Shown: positions 9,819 to 18,520, counted from the stretch's first letter. The stretch: DNA of 64,000 nt from Comamonas koreensis (GCF_014076495.1 NZ_CP043575.1:2232001-2296000), one strand, 5' to 3'. The notes: generated from the sequence alone by a model not told the origin. A program made the numbers and translations.

Positions 9819-11366
9819 TCAGCGCTTTTTCTTCGTGGTGCTGGTGCTGCGCTTGGACGGGGCCTTCTTGGTGGCCGTCTGGCGCACGGCGGGCTTTTTG
9901 GCGTTGCTGCTGCGGCTGCCACGGGCTGCATGGCCGCCGCTGGGGGCGGGTGCTGCGCCTACGCGCACAGGCATGTACAGAACGACCTGGTGGCCCACCT
10001 TGAAGGCGCTCTTGACGCCGATATCGTTCCAGTCGGCCACCTGTGCGGCGGTGACGCGGTAGCGCTGGGCCACGCGCGCGACGGTGTCGCCCTTGCGGGC
10101 TTTGACGGTGGTGCGGCGGGTGACCACTTCCGGGGTCAGCGCGATGTGGGCGTTGTCGGCCAGGTGGCTGGAGACATCCTGCTTGACAGCGGCCGAGCGC
10201 GGCACCATCAGCGACGAGCCGCCCTTGACCATCATGCGCGGCGGAATATTGTTGACCGCGCGCAGGTCGTTCTCGCTCATGCCGACCATGCCAGCGGCCG
10301 TGGCCACGGTCATGGTGCTGGGCACGGTCCAGACCGTCCAGCTCGCGTACTGGCCTTTTTCATGGGCCTGCAGGTTGCGGCGGAACACATTGGCGTTGTC
10401 CCAGGGCAGCAGCACCTGGGGCGTGCCGGCCTTGAAGATCACCGGGCGGTTGAACGAGGGGTTGAGCGACTTCAACTCATCCATCGTGACGCCGGCCATC
10501 TCGGCTACCTGGGCGGTGTCGATGTCACGGTCCAGGGTCACGGCCTGGAAGTAGGGGTGGTTCTCGATGAGCGGCAGCTCGGCCTGGAAGCGCTCGGGGT
10601 GGGCAATGATGTTCTTGACCGCCTGCAGCTTGGGCACGTAGTTGCGCGTCTCATCGGGCATGCTCAGGTCGGTGTAGGCGCCGCCCAGGCCCTGCTTTTG
10701 GTTGCGTGCAATGGCGCGGCCCACGCTGCCTTCGCCCCAGTTGTAGGCGGCCAGTGCCAGGTGCCAGTCGCCAAACATGTTGTAGAGCTTTTGCAGGTAG
10801 TCCAGCGCCGCGCGGGTCGAGGCCAGCACGTCGCGCCGGTCGTCGCGGAACATGTTCTGCTTGAGGTCGAAATAGGTGCCGGTGGCGGGCATGAACTGCC
10901 ACATACCGGCCGCCTTGGCGCTGGAGACCGCCTGCGGGTTGTAGGCGCTCTCGATGTAGGGCAGCAGGGCCAGCTCGGTGGGCATGCCCCGGCGCTCGAG
11001 CTCCTCGACGATGTGGAACATGTACTTGGAGGAGCGCTGGGTCATGCGCTGTATGTAATCGGGGCGGCTGGAATACCACTGCTCCTGGTTGCCCACCAGG
11101 TCGTTTTCCAGATCGGGCATCGCAAAGCCCCGGCGGATGCGGTCCCAGAGATCATCGGGCACGGCCAAGCTGGTGACGGCGCCATTGCCCTGCAGGCTGG
11201 CCGCATTGATGGGGCTCAAGGGGCCGCTGGGGTAGTTGGGGGTGTGCGGTACCGAGCTGATCTTCGGTGCATCGCCTGCTGCGGTGGGCGGGCCGCCGGT
11301 CTCGGTCGTGGCGCAGCCAGTCAGGGCGAGCAGGGCGCTGAGGCTCCACAGGTACAGATACTTCAT
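9819..11366 (-). CDS. mltD: Membrane-bound lytic murein transglycosylase D
   Basis: Cleaves peptidoglycan glycan strands with 1,6-anhydro product formation; a periplasmic lipoprotein of 515 residues. The N-terminus has a lipobox LTGC (Cys at about 18). The SLT domain follows with catalytic Glu in LPYIESAYNP and with AAGMWQFMP. Two LysM-like segments lie near the C-terminus (around YASWTVWTVPSTMTVA and KARKGDTVARVAQRY), then a basic Lys/Ser/Thr tail. The start ATG shares one base with the gloB stop (TGATG), so both are read from one mRNA. The order mltD-gloB-methyltransferase-rnhA is also found in E. coli. Confidence 0.93.
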   Translation of the reverse strand: MKYLYLWSLSALLALTGCATTETGGPPTAAGDAPKISSVPHTPNYPSGPLSPINAASLQGNGAVTSLAVPDDLWDRIRRGFAMPDLENDLVGNQEQWYSSRPDYIQRMTQRSSKYMFHIVEELERRGMPTELALLPYIESAYNPQAVSSAKAAGMWQFMPATGTYFDLKQNMFRDDRRDVLASTRAALDYLQKLYNMFGDWHLALAAYNWGEGSVGRAIARNQKQGLGGAYTDLSMPDETRNYVPKLQAVKNIIAHPERFQAELPLIENHPYFQAVTLDRDIDTAQVAEMAGVTMDELKSLNPSFNRPVIFKAGTPQVLLPWDNANVFRRNLQAHEKGQYASWTVWTVPSTMTVATAAGMVGMSENDLRAVNNIPPRMMVKGGSSLMVPRSAAVKQDVSSHLADNAHIALTPEVVTRRTTVKARKGDTVARVAQRYRVTAAQVADWNDIGVKSAFKVGHQVVLYMPVRVGAAPAPSGGHAARGSRSSNAKKPAVRQTATKKAPSKRSTSTTKKKR

Positions 11367-12139
11367 CAGAATTGGTTCTTCCAGCGACGCAGCGCGGCAA
11401 AAACGGCGACCGGGTCGCTGCCAGGGGTGGAGGGATCAAACTGCTGCGCAGCGCGGGCCACGGTGGCCAGGCTGCAGCGCAGGAAAGGGTTGATGCGCAG
11501 CTCGTTGCCAAGTTGCGCGGGCAAGGTGGGCGCGCCGCGCTCACGCAGCTGCTCGCAGTGCGCCAGGTAGCGGGCGATGTCCGGGTTGTCGGGCTCCACC
11601 GCCTGCGCAAAGCGCAGGTTGGACAGCGTGTACTCATGGGCGGCGCAGACCCGCGTTTGGGCGGGCAGCGCAGCGAGCGCCGACAGCGATGCATGCATCT
11701 GCGCGGGTGTGCCTTCAAAAAGGCGGCCGCAGCCGCCTGAGAACAAGGTATCGCCACAGAACAGCACCGGCTGCCCGGCCACATCGGCGCAGTAATAAGC
11801 GATATGCCCGGCGGTATGGCCGGGCACATCGATCACCTGCCACTGCAGGCCCAGCAGCTCCAGCGTGTTGCCGCCCTGCATGGGCTGGCAAGGCTGGGGA
11901 ATGTCCTCGGTGGCCGGGCCGTACACACGAGCGCCAGTGGCCTCGCGCAGCTCGGCCACGCCGCCGGTATGGTCGCCATGGTGGTGGGTCACTACAATGG
12001 CTTGCAGCTGCAGACCCAGGCGGCGCAGCGCGTCCAGCGCGGGCGCAGCCTGGCCTGGGTCGACGACCAGCGCGCGCTGTCCGTCGTGCAGCAGCCAGAT
12101 GTAGTTGTCGTTGAAAGCGGGCAGAGGTAACAGATGCAT
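11366..12139 (-). CDS. gloB: Hydroxyacylglutathione hydrolase (glyoxalase II)
   Basis: Hydrolyses S-lactoylglutathione to lactate and glutathione in methylglyoxal detoxification. The 257-residue metallo-beta-lactamase-fold enzyme has the di-zinc motif THHHGDHTGG, then VIDVPGHTAGHIAYY, LFCGDTLFSGGCGRLFEG and CAAHEYTLSNLRFA, and a C-terminal FLRC and FAALRRWKN. I start at MHLLPLPAFNDNYIW (12139), the usual beginning. This start codon overlaps by two bases the start codon of the divergent methyltransferase gene. Confidence 0.95.
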   Translation of the reverse strand: MHLLPLPAFNDNYIWLLHDGQRALVVDPGQAAPALDALRRLGLQLQAIVVTHHHGDHTGGVAELREATGARVYGPATEDIPQPCQPMQGGNTLELLGLQWQVIDVPGHTAGHIAYYCADVAGQPVLFCGDTLFSGGCGRLFEGTPAQMHASLSALAALPAQTRVCAAHEYTLSNLRFAQAVEPDNPDIARYLAHCEQLRERGAPTLPAQLGNELRINPFLRCSLATVARAAQQFDPSTPGSDPVAVFAALRRWKNQF

Positions 12140-13001
12140 GAATGACCAAATTATAGGCACGCAAAATTGGTGGCAGACGCCGCTGGGCAGCTACATGCTG
12201 TCTTGGGAGCAAACATGTTACGACGATGCCGTGGCCGATATTTTTGGCTTCCATAGCCTGCAGATCGGGCTTTTCCCGCTGCAGGGGCTGCGCAACAATC
12301 GCACGCCCCATCGTTGGCTCGCGCTCGACTCGACCGAGCAGGCCGCGCAGTGGCAACAAAGCCGCCTGGCAGATGTACAGAGCTTTGCACTGCCTTTACA
12401 AAGCGAGCCGGGTCTGCCCGCAACGCGGACAGAGCCTGTCACCGCGAGCTTGCTGTGTGATGCCCATGCACTGCCCTTTGGCCCCGATACCCTGGACCTG
12501 GTGCTGCTGCCCCATACCTTGGAGCTGAGCGCCGACCCCCATGCGGTGCTGCGCGAGGTGGCCCGTGTGCTGGTGCCCGAAGGCCGGGTGCTGATCAGCG
12601 GCATCAACCCGGCCAGCCTCTGGGGCATGCACACCTGGAGCCGCCGCATTCCGGGACTGCAAAAGCTCCCGCCGATGCCCGATGACCACAACCTGATCGG
12701 CTACGGGCGTTTGCGCGACTGGCTCAAGCTACTGGGGCTGGAGCTGCAAAGCGCCAGCTTTGGCTGCTTTCGCCCTGCGATGCGCAGCGATGCCTGGCTG
12801 CGCCGCTGGGAATGGATGGACAGGGTCGGGCCTACGGCCTGGCCGGTACTGGGCGGCGTGTATTTTGCCGAGGCGGTGAAAAAAGTGCCCAGCGTGCACA
12901 AATTGGCCGCACCGTGGAAGGCAGCGGCGCCCAGTGGCGTGGCGCGCCCTGCGGTGGCCGCCCGTGAGCGGCTGAGCGAAACGCAGCGCCGTGTGGAATG
13001 A
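12138..13001 (+). CDS. Class I SAM-dependent methyltransferase (YafS-like)
   Basis: A 287-residue protein. A methyltransferase type 11 core is visible as LLCDAHALPFGPDTLDLVLLPHTLELSADPHAVLREVARVLVPEGRVLISGIN, quoted here only by its key elements D-A-LPF, LPHTLE and the post-II loop. The canonical GxGxG motif I is degenerate (IGLFPLQGLRN), as in the YafS family. The ATG at 12138 has AGAGG 10 bases upstream, but the frame is open to a TTG at 12105 inside gloB. Position between gloB and rnhA equals that of yafS in E. coli. Substrate unknown. Confidence 0.82.
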   Translation: MNDQIIGTQNWWQTPLGSYMLSWEQTCYDDAVADIFGFHSLQIGLFPLQGLRNNRTPHRWLALDSTEQAAQWQQSRLADVQSFALPLQSEPGLPATRTEPVTASLLCDAHALPFGPDTLDLVLLPHTLELSADPHAVLREVARVLVPEGRVLISGINPASLWGMHTWSRRIPGLQKLPPMPDDHNLIGYGRLRDWLKLLGLELQSASFGCFRPAMRSDAWLRRWEWMDRVGPTAWPVLGGVYFAEAVKKVPSVHKLAAPWKAAAPSGVARPAVAARERLSETQRRVE

Positions 13002-13107
13002 CACGGCCGTAAGCGGCTGCAGTCCGCCGCGCACAGGGGCCCAAAAATAGCCAGCAAATGCGCTTATAGTGGCCCTCTGTAATCGCGGCAAGTGCCAAGG
13101 AGTGGGT

Positions 13108-13557
13108 GTGAACCAAGTGGTGATTTATACGGACGGTGCCTGCAAGGGCAACCCTGGCCCTGGCGGCTGGGGCGCTTTGCTCAGCGCTGGCACTGCGCAA
13201 AAGGAACTGTTTGGTGGCGAGCTGGGCACGACCAACAACCGCATGGAGCTGATGGCGGTGATCCAGGCGCTCGAAGCCTTGAAGCGCCCCTGTGATGTGC
13301 AGCTGTATCTGGACAGCCAGTACGTTCGCAAAGGCATCACTGAATGGATCTCTGGCTGGAAGGCCAAGGGTTGGCGCACGGCCAGCAAGGAGCCAGTCAA
13401 GAATGTCGATCTGTGGCAGCGCCTCGATGCACTGGTGCATGGCGGCGAGCACCGCATCACCTGGCACTGGGTCAAGGGCCATGCCGGCGACCCAGGCAAT
13501 GAGCGCGCAGACGCACTGGCCAACCGGGGTGTGGCGATGGCGCTGGGCCGAGGCTGA
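13108..13557 (+). CDS. rnhA: Ribonuclease HI
   Basis: Degrades the RNA strand of RNA-DNA hybrids. The 149-residue product has [16 protein letters not shown] with the first catalytic Asp (residue 9), [13 protein letters not shown] with Glu, LYLDSQYV with the second Asp, WVKGHAG with the mobile His and NERADALAN with the fourth Asp. I choose GTG at 13108 because AAGGAG (13097-13102) lies five bases upstream; this reproduces the usual N-terminus. dnaQ, which follows rnhA in E. coli, is not here. Confidence 0.95.
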   Translation: MNQVVIYTDGACKGNPGPGGWGALLSAGTAQKELFGGELGTTNNRMELMAVIQALEALKRPCDVQLYLDSQYVRKGITEWISGWKAKGWRTASKEPVKNVDLWQRLDALVHGGEHRITWHWVKGHAGDPGNERADALANRGVAMALGRG

Positions 13558-13591
13558 GGCAATTTAGCAATACAACCAGGGAGCGCGAGCT

Positions 13592-13672
13592 ATGGGACGC
13601 ATCATGGGGATTTTGGCAGTGGTCGGTGTGCTGGCCGCTTTGTATGTGGCCTACCGCTACGGGGTGTTTTAA
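13592..13672 (+). CDS. 26-residue single-span membrane peptide
   Basis: A very short frame with a good ribosome site (AGGGAG, 13578-13583, eight bases before ATG) encodes MGRIMGILAVVGVLAALYVA followed by YRYGVF and TAA. The product is one hydrophobic helix of about 17 residues with a positively charged N-terminal end and an Arg near the C-terminal end. It begins 34 bases after rnhA and may be cotranscribed. Function unknown. The support is the ribosome site plus coherent membrane-helix composition. Confidence 0.5.
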   Translation: MGRIMGILAVVGVLAALYVAYRYGVF

Positions 13673-13700
13673 GCCGGGCGTTGCGCCCGTGCTGTACAAG

Positions 13701-13727
13701 GCCCACCAGCCAGTGCGGGTGGTGGGC
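13701..13727. terminator. Possible hairpin between convergent genes
   Basis: GCCCACCA/TGGTGGGC (13701-13708 with 13720-13727) is a perfect 8-bp stem, but the nearest T-run starts about 10 bases later on the plus strand. It may end rnhA or the opposing Crp-type gene. Confidence 0.35.
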
Positions 13728-13741
13728 GAATGCGCATCTTT

Positions 13742-14455
13742 TTACTCGGAAGCGGCGATGCGGCGCAGCGCATTGCTGTCACGCACCGTCAGGCCCGAGG
13801 GCTCGATGCGGATGGAGGACTCGCGCTCCATCGATTTGAGCTCCTGGTTCACCCGCTGTCGCGAGGCGCCCAGCAACTGGGCCAGCTCTTCTTGGGCCAG
13901 TTGCAGGCCGATGCGGGTTTCGCTGCTTTCCTTGCCGGGCACGCCGTAGCTGCGCGAGAGGTGCAGCAGCTGCTTGGCCAGGCGCGCGCGCAGCGGCAAG
14001 GTGTTGAGGTCTTCCACCATGCCGTAGAGGCTGCGGATGCGGCGCGCATGCATGCGTGCCAGCGCCTGGTAGAACTCCACATGCGTCTGCAAGATGCGCT
14101 GGAAGTCGGCCTTGCTGACGCAGACCAGCGTGGTCTCGCCATGGGCATAGACATCATGGGTGCGGCTGTCGTCATCGAACAGGCCCACATCGCCAAACCA
14201 GGTGCCTGGCTCGACATAGGTCAAGGTGATCTGCTTGCCCGTGAGCGACGCCGAACTCACGCGGGCCGAGCCCCGGGCCACGGACACCCACTCTTCGGGC
14301 TCATCGCCACGGGAGAAGATCAACCCGCCATCCTTGAAACGCTTGACATAGGCACAGCGCAGAATGTCATGGCGCAAAGTCGGCGAGAGGGTGCTGAACC
14401 AGCGCCCCGTGTTGATGGCTTCGCGCTCTTCGGGGGTCAGGATTGGATCGTCCAT
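13742..14455 (-). CDS. Crp/Fnr family transcription regulator
   Basis: A 237-residue one-component regulator. The N-terminal cyclic-nucleotide-binding fold is about residues 20-140 (GLIFSRGDEPEEWVSV, PGTWFGDVGLFDDDSRTHDV). The C-terminal Crp-type winged helix (about 165-225) has LAQEELAQLLGASRQRVNQEL as its recognition helix region. No Cys cluster of the Fnr [4Fe-4S] type is present, so it is not an Fnr oxygen sensor. Ligand and targets are unknown. An extended -10 candidate and a small inverted repeat (GTCGC/GCGAC, 14491-14504) lie upstream. Confidence 0.88.
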   Translation of the reverse strand: MDDPILTPEEREAINTGRWFSTLSPTLRHDILRCAYVKRFKDGGLIFSRGDEPEEWVSVARGSARVSSASLTGKQITLTYVEPGTWFGDVGLFDDDSRTHDVYAHGETTLVCVSKADFQRILQTHVEFYQALARMHARRIRSLYGMVEDLNTLPLRARLAKQLLHLSRSYGVPGKESSETRIGLQLAQEELAQLLGASRQRVNQELKSMERESSIRIEPSGLTVRDSNALRRIAASE

Positions 14456-14787
14456 GGCATGTCGTCTCGGTGACTGGAATTATGAATTTTGTCGCTTGTG
14501 CGACGGTCATCACCGAATGTATAGCATTGCCGCCAAATTGTTAATTGTCACCCGAGCCCCTCAGGCGTGCGGCAATCCAAGTTGTCCGTTTTTGCAACCT
14601 GAGCAGCAGCAAGGAATAGGCGCTATATGCTCATTGGGTTTGCATATATCGCTATCAATTTGATATTTGGGTTTCCCCGGTGTGCGCGAATGACGAAGGG
14701 GTACTTCTTCAATGGTGAAGCTGGTCTTAAATGCTGGGGTATTGGGCAGAGGCTCTGCGCGCTTTCCCTCTTGTTTCCGCTGGCTTT
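14456..14787 (-). other. 332-bp AT-richer gap upstream of the Crp-type gene
   Basis: This stretch is clearly less GC-rich than its surroundings. On the minus strand one frame is open from inside the EamA gene down to a TGA at 14561-14563. From the GTG at 14824 it would give an 87-residue product with a Cys cluster (PCCCSGCKNG) near its end, but the ribosome site is poor. The 14456-14560 part looks like the promoter/leader of the Crp-type gene. Confidence 0.4.
14518..14526 (-). promoter_or_regulatory. Candidate extended -10 for the Crp-type gene
   Basis: On the minus strand TGC immediately precedes TATACA (14518-14523), forming an extended -10 about 60 bases upstream of the ATG at 14455. No -35 with good spacing is visible. 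Confidence 0.35.
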
Positions 14788-15666
14788 TTAGGCTGACAGG
14801 CGCTGGCGCAGGCGCTGTTGCCACACTTCCACCAGCACCACACCCAGGCCCGCGCAGCAGATCAAGGCCATGCCGGCAGCCGTCGCCGCATCGGGCAACT
14901 GGCCAAAAATCAACCAGCCCAAGGTGGTGGCCGAGACGATTTGCAGGTAGTTGAACGGCGCCAGCAAGGTCGCACTGGTCTTGCTGTAGGCAGTGATCTG
15001 CAGCCAGTGACCGACAAAGCCGGACAGGCCGGTGGAGGCCAGCAGCAGCCATTGCCACACCGTCAGATCGAGCTGCTTCCAGAAAAAGGGCAGCAAGGCG
15101 CTCAGTACCAGTGCACCAAACAGGCCCCCGTAGAGGTTGCTGGTGAGCGGGTCGTCTGCCGCCACGCGGCGCGTGCTGATCTGGAACAGCGCAAAGGTGC
15201 TGGCCGTCACCACGCCCCAGATGGCCCCTTCGGTGGACAGCTGCCCGCCCGGGCGGATGACCACCAGCATGCCGACAAAGCCCAGCAGCACGCCCGCCCA
15301 GCGGTGCCAACCCGGGCGCTCGCCCAGCAGCCAGGGCGCCAGCCCCATCACCAACAGCGGCGCCATGAAGTTCATCGCCGTGCCCTCGGCCAGTGGCACC
15401 ATGCTCAGCACATGGAAGAACAGCAAGGTGGTGGCAATCATCAGCACCGAGCGCTGGACCTGGCGCGACAGCGACTGCGTGCGAAACAGCCCCAGCCCCC
15501 GCTTGGGCAGCACAAACACCCCCATCAGCACCACATGGCCGACATAACGGAACCAGGCCACCATCAGCACCGGCACCCCCGCCAGGACCAGCAGCTTGCC
15601 GCTGGCGTCCAGGCTAGAGAGAATCCACAGCCCGCAGACATGCAAGGCGATACCGAGTTGGCTCAT
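14788..15666 (-). CDS. EamA/DMT-family membrane transporter
   Basis: A drug/metabolite transporter superfamily member with about ten membrane helices in two EamA repeats. I start at 15666 (MSQLGIALHVCGLWIL, 292 residues), which fits the family beginning; a GTG at 15720 would add 18 residues. Visible family landmarks are SLDASGKLLV in helix 1, PLAEGTAMNFMAPLLV, and PFNYLQIVSATTLGWLIFGQLPD in the second half. Likely an exporter of an amino acid or other metabolite; substrate not deducible. Expression signals are not evident. Confidence 0.85.
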   Translation of the reverse strand: MSQLGIALHVCGLWILSSLDASGKLLVLAGVPVLMVAWFRYVGHVVLMGVFVLPKRGLGLFRTQSLSRQVQRSVLMIATTLLFFHVLSMVPLAEGTAMNFMAPLLVMGLAPWLLGERPGWHRWAGVLLGFVGMLVVIRPGGQLSTEGAIWGVVTASTFALFQISTRRVAADDPLTSNLYGGLFGALVLSALLPFFWKQLDLTVWQWLLLASTGLSGFVGHWLQITAYSKTSATLLAPFNYLQIVSATTLGWLIFGQLPDAATAAGMALICCAGLGVVLVEVWQQRLRQRLSA

Positions 15667-15776
15667 GGGAGGCAGTTTTAGCGCAGCAGAGGCGGCCGAT
15701 TGTAACCACGGGTTGAGCACTTTTCAGTCGCCGCATCAATAGGCTGATTCAGTGGCTTGCCTTGTCATGCAGACGC

Positions 15777-15812
15777 AAAAAAGCCGATCGGAAGGCTCTT
15801 CTTCAGATCGGC
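15777..15812 (-). terminator. Terminator after azoR
   Basis: GCCGATC/GATCGGC (15783-15789 with 15806-15812) is followed on the minus strand by six T (15777-15782), about 90 bases after the azoR stop. Confidence 0.75.
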
Positions 15813-15901
15813 GATAAAGCTCGGCACTGGGTGGTGGGTGCCAGGCCGCAGTCGGAGGGGGCGTTGGGCTCCCGGCCTCCTGCTGTTCAGGTGCGCGGCA
15901 A

Positions 15902-16537
15902 TCAGGCCGCGACGGCCTGCTGCATCGGCGTGGCCACGGCCTGGGCGATCTCGGCTTGGGCCTTGCTGATGGCAGCGGCGCGGGCTTCAGGGCCCATGGC
16001 CAGGCCTTCGGCGCGGGCAAAGTGCACATCGGTGATGCCGATAAAGCCGAAGATGGTTTGCAGGTAGGTTTCCTGGTGCTCCATCGCACGGCCGCCTTCA
16101 CTGGTCGAGTAGATGCCGCCGCGCGATTCGACCACGATCACCTTCTTGCCACCGGCCAGGCCTTCTGGGCCGTTGGCGGTGTAGCGGAAGGTGCGGCCGC
16201 TTTGCAGCACACGGTCAATCCAGCTGCGCAGCTGGGTGGGGATGCTGAAGTTGTACAAAGGCGCGCCGATGACCAGCACATCGGCTTCGAGCAGCTGGCT
16301 CACGAGGGCCTCGGAGATCGCATTTTGCTCGCGCTCGGCTTCGGTCTTGGCTTCCTGGCCGGTGCGAAAGCCCAGTGCGTCAGCGCCCAGGTGGGGTGGG
16401 GTGTTGACGGCCAGGTCCAGGTACTCGACCTGGGTGTTGGGATGCACCGCAACCCAGGCCTTGACGGCTTCGGCGCTGAGTTGGCGGGAGACGGAGTTGG
16501 CGCCCAGGATGGACGAATCGATATGCAGCAGTTTCAT
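15902..16537 (-). CDS. azoR: FMN-dependent NADH-azoreductase
   Basis: A flavodoxin-fold enzyme that reduces azo compounds and quinones by two-electron transfer. The 211-residue product starts [18 protein letters not shown] (phosphate/FMN loop). It has [21 protein letters not shown] and [26 protein letters not shown], both diagnostic for AzoR. The ATG at 16537 is preceded by AAGGA. It faces a LysR regulator across a promoter region with a perfect palindrome, a usual arrangement for inducible azoreductases. Confidence 0.93.
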   Translation of the reverse strand: MKLLHIDSSILGANSVSRQLSAEAVKAWVAVHPNTQVEYLDLAVNTPPHLGADALGFRTGQEAKTEAEREQNAISEALVSQLLEADVLVIGAPLYNFSIPTQLRSWIDRVLQSGRTFRYTANGPEGLAGGKKVIVVESRGGIYSTSEGGRAMEHQETYLQTIFGFIGITDVHFARAEGLAMGPEARAAAISKAQAEIAQAVATPMQQAVAA

Positions 16538-16649
16538 GGTCAGTCCTTCAATCAGGTGACGGCTTTTGCTGCAGTCGCAGCATTTTTGCCAATGGCTGAA
16601 TTCTGTCACTGCTGGCGGGCCCGATTGAGCGCTGGAATTGGGTTGGATT

Positions 16650-16665
16650 GTTCTATTTTTAGAAC
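16650..16665. promoter_or_regulatory. Perfect palindrome between azoR and lysR-type gene
   Basis: GTTCTA-TTTT-TAGAAC (6-bp arms, four-base centre) lies 64 bases before the LysR start and about 110 before azoR. It contains a T-N11-A arrangement, so it is the best candidate operator for the LysR protein. TTTTAGAA recurs just after the LysR gene near 17681-17692. Confidence 0.55.
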
Positions 16666-16728
16666 TATGATGGGCAGACTTTTTTGCCGCCTGTGCCCGC
16701 GCAGACCGCGCTAACGCTGCCTCTCACG

Positions 16729-17655
16729 ATGAAATACGACCTCAACGACATGTACTACTTTGCCGAAGTGGTCGAGCGCGGCGGCTTTGCTGCGGCGGGC
16801 CGCGCGCTGGGGGTGCCCAAGTCGCGCCTGTCGCGCCGCATTGCCGATCTGGAGGCGCAGCTGGGCGTGCGGCTGCTGCAGCGCACGACGCGAAGGCTGT
16901 CGTTGACCGATGCCGGTGAGACCTTTTTGCGCCATGCGCAAACAGCGCGCGAGGCGGCGCAGAATGCGCAGGCCGAGATGGAGCAGACCCAGCGCGAGCC
17001 CTCGGGCACGGTGCGCGTGTCCTGCCCTGTCACCCTGGCCCAGGGCGCGGTGGGCAAGCTGCTGCCGGCCTTTTTGCGTACCTATGCCAAGGTGCGCATC
17101 GAGATGCTGGTGACCAACCGCACCATCAACCTGATCGAAGAGGGCATTGATGTGGCGCTGCGGGTGCGTGCCAACCTCAATGACAGCGGCAGCCTGGTCG
17201 TCAAACGCCTGGGCATGACGCGCCAGCGCCTGGTGGCCAGCCCCGAGCTGCTGGCCGTGCATGGCGTGCCGCAGACCCCGCAGGACCTGGGCAGCAAGAT
17301 CCCGACGATGTCGCTGACCAGTGCCGATGGCAACAGCACCTTGCAGCTGGTGGGCCCCGAAGGCGAGCATGTGACCATCCACCACCAGGCTCGCTATGTG
17401 GCCGATGACCTGGTGACGCTGAAATATGCCGTGCTCGACGGCATTGGCGCCTGCTGGATGCCCGCGGCCATGGTGCGCGATGAGGTCGCCAATGGCGACC
17501 TGGTCGAGCTGCTGGCCGGCTGGAGCATCCCCGAAGGCATCTTGCATGCGGCCTTTGTCTCGCGCCGCAATATGGCGCCAGCGCAGCGCGCGTTTCTGGA
17601 CTTCATGGGCGAGAACCTGCCGTTGCAGCGCATTGGCCAAACCGATGGGACCTGA
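16729..17655 (+). CDS. LysR-family transcription regulator
   Basis: A 308-residue regulator. The N-terminal winged helix (about 4-64) reads MYYFAEVVERGGFAAAGRAL, then SRLSRRIADLEAQLGVRLLQRTTR; the rest is a periplasmic-binding-like effector domain with VRVSCPVTLAQ and EEGIDVALRVR. I start at the ATG at 16729, 15 codons inside the open frame, because the domain begins right there. It is divergent from azoR, so it probably controls azoR in response to a quinone or similar electrophile (inference). Confidence 0.92.
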   Translation: MKYDLNDMYYFAEVVERGGFAAAGRALGVPKSRLSRRIADLEAQLGVRLLQRTTRRLSLTDAGETFLRHAQTAREAAQNAQAEMEQTQREPSGTVRVSCPVTLAQGAVGKLLPAFLRTYAKVRIEMLVTNRTINLIEEGIDVALRVRANLNDSGSLVVKRLGMTRQRLVASPELLAVHGVPQTPQDLGSKIPTMSLTSADGNSTLQLVGPEGEHVTIHHQARYVADDLVTLKYAVLDGIGACWMPAAMVRDEVANGDLVELLAGWSIPEGILHAAFVSRRNMAPAQRAFLDFMGENLPLQRIGQTDGT

Positions 17656-17745
17656 ATGCCTGGCGCTGCTTGATATTAGTTTTAGAAATAACAATACTAA
17701 AAAATAGTCGTTGTTGATCTAAAGGCCTGCTTTGACAATGCATGC

Positions 17746-18432
17746 ATGTCCGGTGCCTGTCTTGTCACGATCAATCCCTCCCCCCCGCCACGCCCTGCGG
17801 CCATTGTGGTCGCACAGCGTAATGGCCAGCGGCCTGTGCAGCCGGGGTGGCGTGGAGAAGCCGAGACGGGTGCGCCGGTCTCGGTGGTGATCGTGCCGGG
17901 CTGGCGCAACTCCGGCCCCGGCCATTGGCAAAGCCTGTGGGCTGAACGGATTGCCGGCGCCTTGCGCGTGGAGCAGGAGGACTGGTTGCAACCGCACCGC
18001 AGCCCCTGGGTAGCCAGTGTGCAGGAGGCCATTGAGGCCGCGCCGCACCCGGTCATCCTGGTGGCCCATTCGCTGGGCTGCATCACCAGCGTGCATGCGG
18101 TCGAGCAACTAGGCAACCAGCAACGCGGCAGCATTGCCGGGGCCTTGCTGGTGGCACCGGCCGATCCGGAGCGCCGCGCGCTGTTTGAAGACTTCACACC
18201 CGTGCCCGCGAACCCGCTGCCCTTTGCCAGCATTGTGGCTGCCAGCAGCAACGACCCCTATTGTCCGATCCGCATGGCCAGCGCCTATGCCAAAAGCTGG
18301 GGCAGCACCTTTGTGCGCGTGCCTTCGGCCGGCCATATCAATGTGGAATCGGGCCATGGCGAATGGCCGCTGGGCTGGGCCTTGCTGGGTGCCTTGGCAT
18401 CGTTGGCGCCGGTGCAAGCGCAAGCGGCCTGA
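17746..18432 (+). CDS. RBBP9/YdeN-family serine hydrolase
   Basis: A 228-residue alpha/beta hydrolase of the RBBP9-like family. Visible are IVPGWRNSGPGHWQSLW (the family signature near the N-terminus), AHSLGC with the nucleophile Ser, SSNDPYC with the acid and AGHINVESG with the His, so the triad is complete. The first 45 residues before the fold are atypical; translation may begin later, although no better-placed start is obvious. Substrate unknown. The gene is followed by its own terminator. Confidence 0.85.
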   Translation: MSGACLVTINPSPPPRPAAIVVAQRNGQRPVQPGWRGEAETGAPVSVVIVPGWRNSGPGHWQSLWAERIAGALRVEQEDWLQPHRSPWVASVQEAIEAAPHPVILVAHSLGCITSVHAVEQLGNQQRGSIAGALLVAPADPERRALFEDFTPVPANPLPFASIVAASSNDPYCPIRMASAYAKSWGSTFVRVPSAGHINVESGHGEWPLGWALLGALASLAPVQAQAA

Positions 18433-18488
18433 TTCGCTCCTGCCTGATCTCTTTTTCCGCGTCCATATCTGGCATCTCTGCACGGTTC

Positions 18489-18520
18489 GTGCAGGCGGTC
18501 TTCGCGCTGCCTGCACTTTT
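18489..18520 (+). terminator. Terminator after the RBBP9-like gene
   Basis: A perfect 8-bp stem GTGCAGGC/GCCTGCAC (18489-18496 with 18509-18516) is followed by TTTT. Confidence 0.7.

Noticed and set aside
9804..11570. A plus-strand open frame of 588 codons antisense to mltD and the gloB end
   Set aside because: Gly/His/Ala-rich composition without a domain; mltD has a lipobox, SLT and LysM parts.
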